A DNA stretch of 64,000 nt from Erpobdella octoculata (GCA_963978895.1 OZ022246.1:6104432-6168431); one strand, 5' to 3'; shown: positions 41,600 through 56,900, counted from the first letter of the stretch. Made by a program: numbers and translations. Notes: a model not told the origin generated them from the letters alone.

Positions 41600-44500
41600 G
41601 GAGATACAGCGGTTTAAAGTTTTGAAAAATAAAAGTTGTCAAAACTGAAAAATTGTATTGGGTTTCAATAGAACTCTGCCCGATGATCACGAATCCGAGG
41701 TCCTTTTTGCTCTAGGACGCTCCGTTTCGGAGATACAGCGGTTTAAAGTTTTGAAAAATAAAAGTTGTCAAAACTGAAAAATTGTATTGGGTTTTAATAG
41801 AACTCTGCCCGAGGATCACGAATCCGAGGTCCTTTTTGCTCTAGGACGCTCCGTTTCGGAGATACAGCGGTTTGAAGTTTTGAAAAATAAAAGTTGTCAA
41901 AACTGAAAAATTGTATTGGGTTTTAATAGAACTCTGCCCGAGGATCACGAATCCGAGGTCCTTTTTGTTCTAGGACGCTCCGTTTCGGAGATACAGCGGT
42001 TTGAAGTTTTGAAAAATAAAAGTTGTCAAAACTGAAAAATTGTATTGGGTTTCAATAGAACTCTGCCCGAGGATCACGAATCCGAGGTCCTTTTTGCTCT
42101 AGGACGCTCCGTTTCGGAGATACAGCGGTTTGAAGTTTTGAAAAATAAAAGTTGTCAAAACTGAAAAATTGTATTGGGTTTTAATAGAACTCTGCCCGAG
42201 GATCACGAATCCGAGGTCCTTTTTGCTCTAGGACGCTCCGTTTCGGAGATACAGCGGTTTGAAGTTTTGAAAAATAAAAGTTGTCAAAACTGAAAAATTG
42301 TATTGGGTTTTAATAGAACTCTGCCCGAGGATCACGAATCCGAGGTCCTTTTTGCTCTAGGACGCTCCGTTTCGGAGATACAGCGTTTTAAAGTTTTGAA
42401 AAATAAAAGTTGTCAAAACTGAAAAATTGTTTTACATCCTAATAGAACTCGGCCTGAGGATCACGAATCCGAGGTCCTTTTTGCTCTAGGACGCTCCGTT
42501 TCGGAGATACAGCGTTTTAAAGTTTTGAAAAATAAAAGTTGTCAAAACTGAAAAATTGTTTTACATCCTAATAGAACTCGGCCTGAGGATCACGAATCCG
42601 AGGTCCTTTTTGCTCTAGGACGCTCCGTTTCGGATATACAGCGTTTTAAAGTTTTGAAATATAAAAGTTGTCAAAACTGAAAAATTGTATTGGGTCCTAA
42701 TAGAACTCGGCCCGAGGATCACGAATCCGAGGTCCTTTTTGCTCTAGGACGCTCCGTTTCGGAGATACAGCGGTTTAAAGTTTTGAAAAATAAAAGTTGT
42801 CAAAACTGAAAAATTGTATTGGGTCCTAATAGAACTCGGCCCGAGGATCACGAATCCGAGGTCCTTTTTGCTCTAGGACGCTCCGTTTCGGAGATACAGC
42901 GGTTTAAAGTTTTGAAAAATAAAAGTTGTCAAAACTGAAAAATTGTATTGGGTTTCAATAGAACTCTGCCCGATGATCACGAATCCGAGGTCCTTTTTGC
43001 TCTAGGACGCTCCGTTTCGGAGATACAGCGGTTTAAAGTTTTGAAAAATAAAAGTTGTCAAAACTGAAAAATTGTATTGGGTTTCAATAGAACTCTGCCC
43101 GATGATCACGAATCCGAGGTCCTTTTTGCTCTAGGACGCTCCGTTTCGGAGATACAGCGGTTTAAAGTTTTGAAAAATAAAAGTTGTCAAAACTGAAAAA
43201 TTGTATTGGGTTTTAATAGAACTCTGCCCGAGGATCACGAATCCGAGGTCCTTTTTGCTCTAGGACGCTCCGTTTCGGAGATACAGCGGTTTGAAGTTTT
43301 GAAAAATAAAAGTTGTCAAAACTGAAAAATTGTATTGGGTTTTAATAGAACTCTGCCCGAGGATCACGAATCCGAGGTCCTTTTTGCTCTAGGACGCTCC
43401 GTTTCGGAGATACAGCGGTTTGAAGTTTTGAAAAATAAAAGTTGTCAAAACTGAAAAATTGTATTGGGTTTTAATAGAACTCTGCCCGAGGATCACGAAT
43501 CCGAGGTCCTTTTTGCTCTAGGACGCTCCGTTTCGGAGATACAGCGGTTTGAAGTTTTGAAAAATAAAAGTTGTCAAAACTGAAAAATTGTATTGGGTTT
43601 TAATAGAACTCTGCCCGAGGATCACGAATCCGAGGTCCTTTTTGCTCTAGGACGCTCCGTTTCGGAGATACAGCGGTTTGAAGTTTTGAAAAATAAAAGT
43701 TGTCAAAACTGAAAAATTGTATTGGGTTTTAATAGAACTCTGCCCGAGGATCACGAATCCGAGGTCCTTTTTGCTCTAGGACGCTCCGTTTCGGAGATAC
43801 AGCGTTTTAAAGTTTTGAAAAATAAAAGTTGTCAAAACTGAAAAATTGTTTTACATCCTAATAGAACTCGGCCTGAGGATCACGAATCCGAGGTCCTTTT
43901 TGCTCTAGGACGCTCCGTTTCGGAGATACAGCGTTTTAAAGTTTTGAAAAATAAAAGTTGTCAAAACTGAAAAATTGTATTGAGTCCTAATAAAACTCGG
44001 CCCGTGGATCACGAATCCGAGGTCCTTTTTGCTCTAGGACGCTCCGTTTCGGAGATACAGCGTTTTAAAGTTTTAAAAAATAAAAGTTGTCAAAACTGAA
44101 AAATTGTTTTACATCCTAATAGAACTCGGCCCGAGGATCACGAATCCGAGGTCCTTTTTGCTCTAGGACGCTCCGTTTCGGAGATACAGCGGCTTAAAGT
44201 TTTGAAAAATAAAAGTTGTCAAAACTGAAAAATTGTATTGAGTCCTAATAGAACTCGGCCTGAGGATCACGTATCCGAGGTCCTTTTTGCTCTAGGACGC
44301 TCCGTTTCGGAGATACAGCGGTTTAAAGTTTTGAAAAATAAAAGTTGTCAAAACTGAAAAATTGTATTGGGTTTCAATAGAACTCGGCCTGAGGATCACG
44401 AATCCGAGGTCCTTTTTGCTCTAGGACGCTCCGTTTCGGATATACAGCGTTTTAAAGTTTTGAAATATAAAAGTTGTCAAAACTGAAAAATTGTATTGGG

Positions 44501-45996
44501 TCCTAATAGAACTCGGCCCGAGGATCACGAATCCGAGGTCCTTTTTGCTCTAGGACGCTCCGTTTCGGAGATACAGCGGTTTAAAGTTTTGAAAAATAAA
44601 AGTTGTCAAAACTGAAAAATTGTATTGGGTTTTAATAGAACTCTGCCCGAGGATCACGAATCCGAGGTCCTTTTTGCTCTAGGACGCTCCGTTTCGGAGA
44701 TACAGCGGTTTAAAGTTTTGAAAAATAAAAGTTGTCAAAACTGAAAAATTGTATTGGGTTTCAATAGAACTCTGCCCGATGATCACGAATCCGAGGTCCT
44801 TTTTGCTCTAGGACGCTCCGTTTCGGAGATACAGCGGTTTAAAGTTTTGAAAAATAAAAGTTGTCAAAACTGAGAAATTGTATTGGGTTTCAATAGAACT
44901 CTGCCCGAGGATCACGAATCCGAGGTCCTTTTTGCTCTAGGACGCTCCGTTTCGGAGATACAGCGGTTTGAAGTTTTGAAAAATAAAAGTTGTCAAAACT
45001 GAAAAATTGTATTGGGTTTTAATAGAACTCTGCCCGAGGATCACGAATCCGAGGTCCTTTTTGTTCTAGGACGCTCCGTTTCGGAGATACAGCGGTTTGA
45101 AGTTTTGAAAAATAAAAGTTGTCAAAACTGAAAAATTGTATTGGGTTTCAATAGAACTCTGCCCGAGGATCACGAATCCGAGGTCCTTTTTGCTCTAGGA
45201 CGCTCCGTTTCGGAGATACAGCGTTTTAAAGTTTTGAAAAATAAAAGTTGTCAAAACTGAAAAATTGTTTTACATCCTAATAGAACTCGGCCTGATGATC
45301 ACGAATCCGAGGTCCTTTTTGCTCTAGGACGCTCCGTTTCGGATATACAGCGTTTTAAAGTTTTGAAATATAAAAGTTGTCAAAACTGAAAAATTGTATT
45401 GGGTCCTAATAGAACTCGGCCCGAGGATCACGAATCCGAGGTCCTTTTTGCTCTAGGACGCTCCGTTTCGGAGATACAGCGGTTTAAAGTTTTGAAAAAT
45501 AAAAGTTGTCAAAACTGAAAAATTGTATTGGGTCCTAATAGAACTCGGCCCGAGGATCACGAATCCGAGGTCCTTTTTGCTCTAGGACGCTCCGTTTCGG
45601 AGATACAGCGGTTTAAAGTTTTGAAAAATAAAAGTTGTCAAAACTGAAAAATTGTATTGGGTTTCAATAGAACTCTGCCCGATGATCACGAATCCGAGGT
45701 CCTTTTTGCTCTAGGACGCTCCGTTTCGGAGATACAGCGGTTTAAAGTTTTGAAAAATAAAAGTTGTCAAAACTGAAAAATTGTATTGGGTTTCAATAGA
45801 ACTCTGCCCGAGGATCACGAATCCGAGGTCCTTTTTGCTCTAGGACGCTCCGTTTCGGAGATACAGCGGTTTGAAGTTTTGAAAAATAAAAGTTGTCAAA
45901 ACTGAAAAATTGTATTGGGTTTTAATAGAACTCTGCCCGAGGATCACGAATCCGAGGTCCTTTTTGTTCTAGGACGCTCCGTTTCGGAGATACAGC
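41600..45996 (+). repeat. higher-order block, copy 1 (offset 36 units)
   Basis: Variant markers here recur exactly 4,644 bp downstream. Examples: CTTTTTGTTC 41961 to 46605; CGATGATCAC 41681 to 46325; CCCGTGG 44004 to 48648; TGAGAAATTG 44871 to 49515. Boundaries are estimated from where the variant order stops matching. Confidence 0.85.
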
Positions 45997-46243
45997 GGTT
46001 TGAAGTTTTGAAAAATAAAAGTTGTCAAAACTGAAAAATTGTATTGGGTTTCAATAGAACTCTGCCCGAGGATCACGAATCCGAGGTCCTTTTTGCTCTA
46101 GGACGCTCCGTTTCGGAGATACAGCGGTTTGAAGTTTTGAAAAATAAAAGTTGTCAAAACTGAAAAATTGTATTGGGTTTCAATAGAACTCTGCCCGATG
46201 ATCACGAATCCGAGGTCCTTTTTGCTCTAGGACGCTCCGTTTC

Positions 46244-49200
46244 GGAGATACAGCGGTTTAAAGTTTTGAAAAATAAAAGTTGTCAAAACTGAAAAATTGT
46301 ATTGGGTTTCAATAGAACTCTGCCCGATGATCACGAATCCGAGGTCCTTTTTGCTCTAGGACGCTCCGTTTCGGAGATACAGCGGTTTAAAGTTTTGAAA
46401 AATAAAAGTTGTCAAAACTGAAAAATTGTATTGGGTTTCAATAGAACTCTGCCCGAGGATCACGAATCCGAGGTCCTTTTTGCTCTAGGACGCTCCGTTT
46501 CGGAGATACAGCGGTTTGAAGTTTTGAAAAATAAAAGTTGTCAAAACTGAAAAATTGTATTGGGTTTTAATAGAACTCTGCCCGAGGATCACGAATCCGA
46601 GGTCCTTTTTGTTCTAGGACGCTCCGTTTCGGAGATACAGCGGTTTGAAGTTTTGAAAAATAAAAAATGTCAAAACTGAAAAATTGTATTGGGTTTCAAT
46701 AGAACTCTGCCCGAGGATCACGAATCCGAGGTCCTTTTTGCTCTAGGACGCTCCGTTTCGGAGATACAGCGGTTTGAAGTTTTGAAAAATAAAAGTTGTC
46801 AAAACTGAAAAATTGTATTGGGTTTTAATAGAACTCTGCCCGAGGATCACGAATCCGAGGTCCTTTTTGCTCTAGGACGCTCCGTTTCGGAGATACAGCG
46901 GTTTGAAGTTTTGAAAAATAAAAGTTGTCAAAACTGAAAAATTGTATTGGGTTTTAATAGAACTCTGCCCGAGGATCACGAATCCGAGGTCCTTTTTGCT
47001 CTAGGACGCTCCGTTTCGGAGATACAGCGTTTTAAAGTTTTGAAAAATAAAAGTTGTCAAAACTGAAAAATTGTTTTACATCCTAATAGAACTCGGCCTG
47101 AGGATCACGAATCCGAGGTCCTTTTTGCTCTAGGACGCTCCGTTTCGGAGATACAGCGTTTTAAAGTTTTGAAAAATAAAAGTTGTCAAAACTGAAAAAT
47201 TGTTTTACATCCTAATAGAACTCGGCCTGAGGATCACGAATCCGAGGTCCTTTTTGCTCTAGGACGCTCCGTTTCGGATATACAGCGTTTTAAAGTTTTG
47301 AAATATAAAAGTTGTCAAAACTGAAAAATTGTATTGGGTCCTAATAGAACTCGGCCCGAGGATCACGAATCCGAGGTCCTTTTTGCTCTAGGACGCTCCG
47401 TTTCGGAGATACAGCGGTTTAAAGTTTTGAAAAATAAAAGTTGTCAAAACTGAAAAATTGTATTGGGTCCTAATAGAACTCGGCCCGAGGATCACGAATC
47501 CGAGGTCCTTTTTGCTCTAGGACGCTCCGTTTCGGAGATACAGCGGTTTAAAGTTTTGAAAAATAAAAGTTGTCAAAACTGAAAAATTGTATTGGGTTTC
47601 AATAGAACTCTGCCCGATGATCACGAATCCGAGGTCCTTTTTGCTCTAGGACGCTCCGTTTCGGAGATACAGCGGTTTAAAGTTTTGAAAAATAAAAGTT
47701 GTCAAAACTGAAAAATTGTATTGGGTTTCAATAGAACTCTGCCCGATGATCACGAATCCGAGGTCCTTTTTGCTCTAGGACGCTCCGTTTCGGAGATACA
47801 GCGGTTTAAAGTTTTGAAAAATAAAAGTTGTCAAAACTGAAAAATTGTATTGGGTTTTAATAGAACTCTGCCCGAGGATCACGAATCCGAGGTCCTTTTT
47901 GCTCTAGGACGCTACGTTTCGGAGATACAGCGGTTTGAAGTTTTGAAAAATAAAAGTTGTCAAAACTGAAAAATTGTATTGGGTTTTAATAGAACTCTGC
48001 CCGAGGATCACGAATCCGAGGTCCTTTTTGCTCTAGGACGCTCCGTTTCGGAGATACAGCGGTTTGAAGTTTTGAAAAATAAAAGTTGTCAAAACTGAAA
48101 AATTGTATTGGGTTTTAATAGAACTCTGCCCGAGGATCACGAATCCGAGGTCCTTTTTGCTCTAGGACGCTCCGTTTCGGAGATACAGCGGTTTGAAGTT
48201 TTGAAAAATAAAAGTTGTCAAAACTGAAAAATTGTATTGGGTTTTAATAGAACTCTGCCCGAGGATCACGAATCCGAGGTCCTTTTTGCTCTAGGACGCT
48301 CCGTTTCGGAGATACAGCGGTTTGAAGTTTTGAAAAATAAAAGTTGTCAAAACTGAAAAATTGTATTGGGTTTTAATAGAACTCTGCCCGAGGATCACGA
48401 ATCCGAGGTCCTTTTTGCTCTAGGACGCTCCGTTTCGGAGATACAGCGTTTTAAAGTTTTGAAAAATAAAAGTTGTCAAAACTGAAAAATTGTTTTACAT
48501 CCTAATAGAACTCGGCCTGAGGATCACGAATCCGAGGTCCTTTTTGCTCTAGGACGCTCCGTTTCGGAGATACAGCGTTTTAAAGTTTTGAAAAATAAAA
48601 GTTGTCAAAACTGAAAAATTGTATTGAGTCCTAATAAAACTCGGCCCGTGGATCACGAATCCGAGGTCCTTTTTGCTCTAGGACGCTCCGTTTCGGAGAT
48701 ACAGCGTTTTAAAGTTTTAAAAAATAAAAGTTGTCAAAACTGAAAAATTGTTTTACATCCTAATAGAACTCGGCCCGAGGATCACGAATCCGAGGTCCTT
48801 TTTGCTCTAGGACGCTCCGTTTCGGAGATACAGCGGCTTAAAGTTTTGAAAAATAAAAGTTGTCAAAACTGAAAAATTGTATTGAGTCCTAATAGAACTC
48901 GGCCTGAGGATCACGTATCCGAGGTCCTTTTTGCTCTAGGACGCTCCGTTTCGGAGATACAGCGGTTTAAAGTTTTGAAAAATAAAAGTTGTCAAAACTG
49001 AAAAATTGTATTGGGTTTCAATAGAACTCGGCCTGAGGATCACGAATCCGAGGTCCTTTTTGCTCTAGGACGCTCCGTTTCGGATATACAGCGTTTTAAA
49101 GTTTTGAAATATAAAAGTTGTCAAAACTGAAAAATTGTATTGGGTCCTAATAGAACTCGGCCCGAGGATCACGAATCCGAGGTCCTTTTTGCTCTAGGAC

Positions 49201-50640
49201 GCTCCGTTTCGGAGATACAGCGGTTTAAAGTTTTGAAAAATAAAAGTTGTCAAAACTGAAAAATTGTATTGGGTTTTAATAGAACTCTGCCCGAGGATCA
49301 CGAATCCGAGGTCCTTTTTGCTCTAGGACGCTCCGTTTCGGAGATACAGCGGTTTAAAGTTTTGAAAAATAAAAGTTGTCAAAACTGAAAAATTGTATTG
49401 GGTTTCAATAGAACTCTGCCCGATGATCACGAATCCGAGGTCCTTTTTGCTCTAGGACGCTCCGTTTCGGAGATACAGCGGTTTAAAGTTTTGAAAAATA
49501 AAAGTTGTCAAAACTGAGAAATTGTATTGGGTTTCAATAGAACTCTGCCCGAGGATCACGAATCCGAGGTCCTTTTTGCTCTAGGACGCTCCGTTTCGGA
49601 GATACAGCGGTTTGAAGTTTTGAAAAATAAAAGTTGTCAAAACTGAAAAATTGTATTGGGTTTTAATAGAACTCTGCCCGAGGATCACGAATCCGAGGTC
49701 CTTTTTGTTCTAGGACGCTCCGTTTCGGAGATACAGCGGTTTGAAGTTTTGAAAAATAAAAGTTGTCAAAACTGAAAAATTGTATTGGGTTTCAATAGAA
49801 CTCTGCCCGAGGATCACGAATCCGAGGTCCTTTTTGCTCTAGGACGCTCCGTTTCGGAGATACAGCGTTTTAAAGTTTTGAAAAATAAAAGTTGTCAAAA
49901 CTGAAAAATTGTTTTACATCCTAATAGAACTCGGCCTGATGATCACGAATCCGAGGTCCTTTTTGCTCTAGGACGCTCCGTTTCGGATATACAGCGTTTT
50001 AAAGTTTTGAAATATAAAAGTTGTCAAAACTGAAAAATTGTATTGGGTCCTAATAGAACTCGGCCCGAGGATCACGAATCCGAGGTCCTTTTTGCTCTAG
50101 GACGCTCCGTTTCGGAGATACAGCGGTTTAAAGTTTTGAAAAATAAAAGTTGTCAAAACTGAAAAATTGTATTGGGTCCTAATAGAACTCGGCCCGAGGA
50201 TCACGAATCCGAGGTCCTTTTTGCTCTAGGACGCTCCGTTTCGGAGATACAGCGGTTTAAAGTTTTGAAAAATAAAAGTTGTCAAAACTGAAAAATTGTA
50301 TTGGGTTTCAATAGAACTCTGCCCGATGATCACGAATCCGAGGTCCTTTTTGCTCTAGGACGCTCCGTTTCGGAGATACAGCGGTTTAAAGTTTTGAAAA
50401 ATAAAAGTTGTCAAAACTGAAAAATTGTATTGGGTTTCAATAGAACTCTGCCCGAGGATCACGAATCCGAGGTCCTTTTTGCTCTAGGACGCTCCGTTTC
50501 GGAGATACAGCGGTTTGAAGTTTTGAAAAATAAAAGTTGTCAAAACTGAAAAATTGTATTGGGTTTTAATAGAACTCTGCCCGAGGATCACGAATCCGAG
50601 GTCCTTTTTGTTCTAGGACGCTCCGTTTCGGAGATACAGC
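46244..50640 (+). repeat. higher-order block, copy 2 (offset 36 units)
   Basis: The partner of 41600-45996. A private variant (ATAAAAAATGTC near 46660) shows that divergence began after duplication. Confidence 0.85.
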
Positions 50641-50999
50641 GTTTTAAAGTTTTGAAATATAAAAGTTGTCAAAACTGAAAAATTGTATTGGGTCCTAATA
50701 GAACTCGGCCCGAGGATCACGAATCCGAGGTCCTTTTTGCTCTAGGACGCTCCGTTTCGGAGATACAGCGGTTTAAAGTTTTGAAAAATAAAAGTTGTCA
50801 AAACTGAAAAATTGTATTGGGTTTTAATAGAACTCTGCCCGAGGATCACGAATCCGAGGTCCTTTTTGCTCTAGGACGCTCCGTTTCGGAGATACAGCGG
50901 TTTAAAGTTTTGAAAAATAAAAGTTGTCAAAACTGAAAAATTGTATTGGGTTTCAATAGAACTCTGCCCGAGGATCACGAATCCGAGGTCCTTTTTGTT

Positions 51000-53900
51000 C
51001 TAGGACGCTCCGTTTCGGAGATACAGCGGTTTGAAGTTTTGAAAAATAAAAGTTGTCAAAACTGAAAAATTGTATTGGGTTTCAATAGAACTCTGCCCGA
51101 GGATCACGAATCCGAGGTCCTTTTTGCTCTAGGACGCTCCGTTTCGGAGATACAGCGTTTTAAAGTTTTGAAAAATAAAAGTTGTCAAAACTGAAAAATT
51201 GTATTGGGTATCAATAGAACTCCGCCCGAGGATCACGAATCCGAGGTCCTTTTTGCTCTAGGACGCTCCGTTTCGGAGATACAGCGTTTTAAAGTTTTGA
51301 AAAATAAAAGTTGTCAAAACTGAAAAATTGTTTTACATCCTAATAGAACTCGGCCTGAGGATCACGAATCCGAGGTCCTTTTTGCTCTAGGACGCTCCGT
51401 TTCGGATATACAGCGTTTTAAAGTTTTGAATTATAAAAGTTGTCAAAACTGAAAAATTGTATTGGGTCCTAATAGAACTCGGCCCGAGGATCACGAATCC
51501 GAGGTCCTTTTTGCTCTAGGACGCTCCGTTTCGGAGATACAGCGGTTTAAAGTTTTGAAAAATAAAAGTTGTCAAAACTGAAAAAATGTATTGGGTCCTA
51601 ATAGAACTCGGCCCGAGGATCACGAATCCGAGGTCCTTTTTGCTCTAGGACGCTCCGTTTCGGAGATACAGCGGTTTAAAGTTTTGAAAAATAAAAGTTG
51701 TCAAAACTGAAAAAATGTTTTACATCCTAATAGAACTCGGCCTGAGGATCACGTATCCGAGGTCCTTTTTGCTCTAGGACGCTCCGTTTCGGAGATACAG
51801 CGGTTTAAAGTTTTGAAAAATAAAAGTTGTCAAAACTGAAAAATTTTATTGGGTGCTAATAGAACTCGGCCCGAGGATCACGAATCCGAGGTCCTTTTTG
51901 CTCTAGGACGCTCCGTTTCGGAGATACAGCGTTTTAAAGTTTTGAAAAATAAAAGTTGTCAAAACTGAAAAATTGTTTTACATCCTAATAGAACTCGGCC
52001 TGAGGATCACGAATCCGAGGTCCTTTTTGCTCTAGGACGCTCCGTTTCGGAGATACAGCGGTTTAAAGTTTTGAAAAATAAAAGTTGTCAAAACTGAAAA
52101 ATTGTATTGAGTCCTAATAAAACTCGGCCCGTGGATCACGAATCCGAGGTCCTTTTTGCTCTAGGACGCTCCGTTTCGGAGATACAGCGTTTTAAAGTTT
52201 TAAAAAATAAAAGTTGTCAAAACTGAAAAATTGTTTTACATCCTAATAGAACTCGGCCTGAGGATCACGAATCCGAGGTCCTTTTTGCTCTAGGACGCTC
52301 CGTTTCGGAGATACAGCGTTTTAAAGTTTTGAAAAATAAAAGTTGTCAAAACTGAAAAATTGTTTTACATCCTAATAGAACTCGGCCTGAGGATCACGAA
52401 TCCGAGGTCCTTTTTGCTCTAGGACGCTCCGTTTCGGATATACAGCGTTTTAAAGTTTTGAAATATAAAAGTTGTCAAAACTGAAAAATTGTATTGGGTC
52501 CTAATAGAACTCGGCCCGAGGATCACGAATCCGAGGTCCTTTTTGCTCTAGGACGCTCCGTTTCGGAGATACAGCGGTTTAAAGTTTTGAAAAATAAAAG
52601 TTGTCAAAACTGAAAAATTGTATTGGGTTTCAATAGAACTCTGCCCGATGATCACGAATCCGAGGTCCTTTTTGCTCTAGGACGCTCCGTTTCGGAGATA
52701 CAGCGGTTTAAAGTTTTGAAAAATAAAAGTTGTCAAAACTGAAAAATTTTATTGGGTGCTAATAGAACTCTGCCCGAGGATCACGAATCCGAGGTCCTTT
52801 TTGCTCTAGGACGCTCCGTTTCGGAGATACAGCGGTTTGAAGTTTTGAAAAATAAAAGTTGTCAAAACTGAAAAATTGTATTGGGTTTTAATAGAACTCT
52901 GCCCGAGGATCACGAATCCGAGGTCCTTTTTGCTCTAGGACGCTCCGTTTCGGAGATACAGCGGTTTGAAGTTTTGAAAAATAAAAGTTGTCAAAACTGA
53001 AAAATTGTATTGGGTATCAATAGAACTCTGCCCGAGGATCACGAATCCGAGGTCCTTTTTGCTCTAGGACGCTCCGTTTCGGAGATACAGCGTTTTAAAG
53101 TTTTGAAAAATAAAAGTTGTCAAAACTGAAAAATTGTTTTACATCCTAATAGAACTCGGCCTGAGGATCACGAATCCGAGGTCCTTTTTGCTCTAGGACG
53201 CTCCGTTTCGGATATACAGCGTTTTAAAGTTTTGAATTATAAAAGTTGTCAAAACTGAAAAATTGTATTGGGTCCTAATAGAACTCGGCCCGAGGATCAC
53301 GAATCCGAGGTCCTTTTTGCTCTAGGACGCTCCGTTTCGGAGATACAGCGGTTTAAAGTTTTGAAAAATAAAAGTTGTCAAAACTGAAAAAATGTATTGG
53401 GTCCTAATAGAACTCGGCCCGAGGATCACGAATCCGAGGTCCTTTTTGCTCTAGGACGCTCCGTTTCGGAGATACAGCGGTTTAAAGTTTTGAAAAATAA
53501 AAGTTGTCAAAACTGAAAAATTGTATTGAGTTTCAATAGAACTCTGCCCGATGATCACGAATCCGAGGTCCTTTTTGCTCTAGGACGCTCCGTTTCGGAG
53601 ATACAGCGGTTTAAAGTTTTGAAAAATAAAAGTTGTCAAAACTGAAAAATTGTATTGGGTTTTAATAGAACTCTGCCCGAGGATCACGAATCCGAGGTCC
53701 TTTTTGCTCTAGGACGCTCCGTTTCGGAGATACAGCGGTTTGAAGTTTTGAAAAATAAAAGTTGTCAAAACTGAAAAATTGTATTGGGTTTCAATAGAAC
53801 TCTGCCCGATGATCACGAATCCGAGGTCCTTTTTGCTCTAGGACGCTCCGTTTCGGAGATACAGCGGTTTAAAGTTTTGAAAAATAAAAGTTGTCAAAAC

Positions 53901-56900
53901 TGAAAAATTGTATTGGGTTTTAATAGAACTCTGCCCGAGGATCACGAATCCGAGGTCCTTTTTGCTCTAGGACGCTCCGTTTCGGAGATACAGCGGTTTA
54001 AAGTTTTGAAAAATAAAAGTTGTCAAAACTGAAAAAATGTTTTACATCCTAATAGAACTCGGCCTGAGGATCACGTATCCGAGGTCCTTTTTGCTCTAGG
54101 ACGCTCCGTTTCGGAGATACAGCGGTTTAAAGTTTTGAAAAATAAAAGTTGTCAAAACTGAAAAATTGTATTGGGTTTCAATAGAACTCTGCCCGAGGAT
54201 CACGAATCCGAGGTCCTTTTTGCTCTAGGACGCTCCGTTTCGGAGATACAGCGGTTTAAAGTTTTGAAAAATAAAAGTTGTCAAAACTGAAAAATTTTAT
54301 TGGGTGCTAATAGAACTCGGCCCGAGGATCACGAATCCGAGGTCCTTTTTGCTCTAGGACGCTCCGTTTCGGAGATACAGCGTTTTAAAGTTTTGAAAAA
54401 TAAAAGTTGTCAAAACTGAAAAATTGTTTTACATCCTAATAGAACTCGGCCTGAGGATCACGAATCCGAGGTCCTTTTTGCTCTAGGACGCTCCGTTTCG
54501 GAGATACAGCGGTTTAAAGTTTTGAAAAATAAAAGTTGTCAAAACTGAAAAATTGTATTGAGTCCTAATAAAACTCGGCCCGTGGATCACGAATCCGAGG
54601 TCCTTTTTGCTCTAGGACGCTCCGTTTCGGAGATACAGCGTTTTAAAGTTTTAAAAAATAAAAGTTGTCAAAACTGAAAAATTGTTTTACATCCTAATAG
54701 AACTCGGCCTGAGGATCACGAATCCGAGGTCCTTTTTGCTCTAGGACGCTCCGTTTCGGAGATACAGCGTTTTAAAGTTTTGAAAAATAAAAGTTGTCAA
54801 AACTGAAAAATTGTTTTACATCCTAATAGAACTCGGCCTGAGGATCACGAATCCGAGGTCCTTTTTGCTCTAGGACGCTCCGTTTCGGATATACAGCGTT
54901 TTAAAGTTTTGAAATATAAAAGTTGTCAAAACTGAAAAATTGTATTGGGTCCTAATAGAACTCGGCCCGAGGATCACGAATCCGAGGTCCTTTTTGCTCT
55001 AGGACGCTCCGTTTCGGAGATACAGCGGTTTAAAGTTTTGAAAAATAAAAGTTGTCAAAACTGAAAAATTGTATTGGGTTTCAATAGAACTCTGCCCGAT
55101 GATCACGAATCCGAGGTCCTTTTTGCTCTAGGACGCTCCGTTTCGGAGATACAGCGGTTTAAAGTTTTGAAAAATAAAAGTTGTCAAAACTGAAAAATTT
55201 TATTGGGTGCTAATAGAACTCTGCCCGAGGATCACGAATCCGAGGTCCTTTTTGCTCTAGGACGCTCCGTTTCGGAGATACAGCGGTTTGAAGTTTTGAA
55301 AAATAAAAGTTGTCAAAACTGAAAAATTGTATTGGGTTTTAATAGAACTCTGCCCGAGGATCACGAATCCGAGGTCCTTTTTGCTCTAGGACGCTCCGTT
55401 TCGGAGATACAGCGGTTTGAAGTTTTGAAAAATAAAAGTTGTCAAAACTGAAAAATTGTATTGGGTATCAATAGAACTCTGCCCGAGGATCACGAATCCG
55501 AGGTCCTTTTTGCTCTAGGACGCTCCGTTTCGGAGATACAGCGTTTTAAAGTTTTGAAAAATAAAAGTTGTCAAAACTGAAAAATTGTTTTACATCCTAA
55601 TAGAACTCGGCCTGAGGATCACGAATCCGAGGTCCTTTTTGCTCTAGGACGCTCCGTTTCGGATATACAGCGTTTTAAAGTTTTGAATTATAAAAGTTGT
55701 CAAAACTGAAAAATTGTATTGGGTCCTAATAGAACTCGGCCCGAGGATCACGAATCCGAGGTCCTTTTTGCTCTAGGACGCTCCGTTTCGGAGATACAGC
55801 GGTTTAAAGTTTTGAAAAATAAAAGTTGTCAAAACTGAAAAAATGTATTGGGTCCTAATAGAACTCGGCCCGAGGATCACGAATCCGAGGTCCTTTTTGC
55901 TCTAGGACGCTCCGTTTCGGAGATACAGCGGTTTAAAGTTTTGAAAAATAAAAGTTGTCAAAACTGAAAAATTGTATTGGGTTTCAATAGAACTCTGCCC
56001 GATGATCACGAATCCGAGGTCCTTTTTGCTCTAGGACGCTCCGTTTCGGAGATACAGCGGTTTAAAGTTTTGAAAAATAAAAGTTGTCAAAACTGAAAAA
56101 TTGTATTGGGTTTTAATAGAACTCTGCCCGAGGATCACGAATCCGAGGTCCTTTTTGCTCTAGGACGCTCCGTTTCGGAGATACAGCGGTTTGAAGTTTT
56201 GAAAAATAAAAGTTGTCAAAACTGAAAAATTGTATTGGGTTTCAATAGAACTCTGCCCGAGGATCACGAATCCGAGGTCCTTTTTGCTCTAGGACGCTCC
56301 GTTTCGGAGATACAGCGTTTTAAAGTTTTGAAAAATAAAAGTTGTCAAAACTGAAAAATTGTTTTACATCCTAATAGAACTCGGCCTGATGATCACGAAT
56401 CCGAGGTCCTTTTTGCTCTAGGACGCTCCGTTTCGGATATACAGCGTTTTAAAGTTTTGAAATATAAAAGTTGTCAAAACTGAAAAATTGTATTGGGTCC
56501 TAATAGAACTCGGCCCGAGGATCACGAATCCGAGGTCCTTTTTGCTCTAGGACGCTCCGTTTCGGAGATACAGCGGTTTAAAGTTTTGAAAAATAAAAGT
56601 TGTCAAAACTGAAAAATTGTATTGGGTCCTAATAGAACTCGGCCCGAGGATCACGAATCCGAGGTCCTTTTTGCTCTAGGACGCTCCGTTTCGGAGATAC
56701 AGCGGTTTAAAGTTTTGAAAAATAAAAGTTGTCAAAACTGAAAAATTGTATTGGGTTTCAATAGAACTCTGCCCGATGATCACGAATCCGAGGTCCTTTT
56801 TGCTCTAGGACGCTCCGTTTCGGAGATACAGCGGTTTAAAGTTTTGAAAAATAAAAGTTGTCAAAACTGAAAAATTGTATTGGGTTTCAATAGAACTCTG

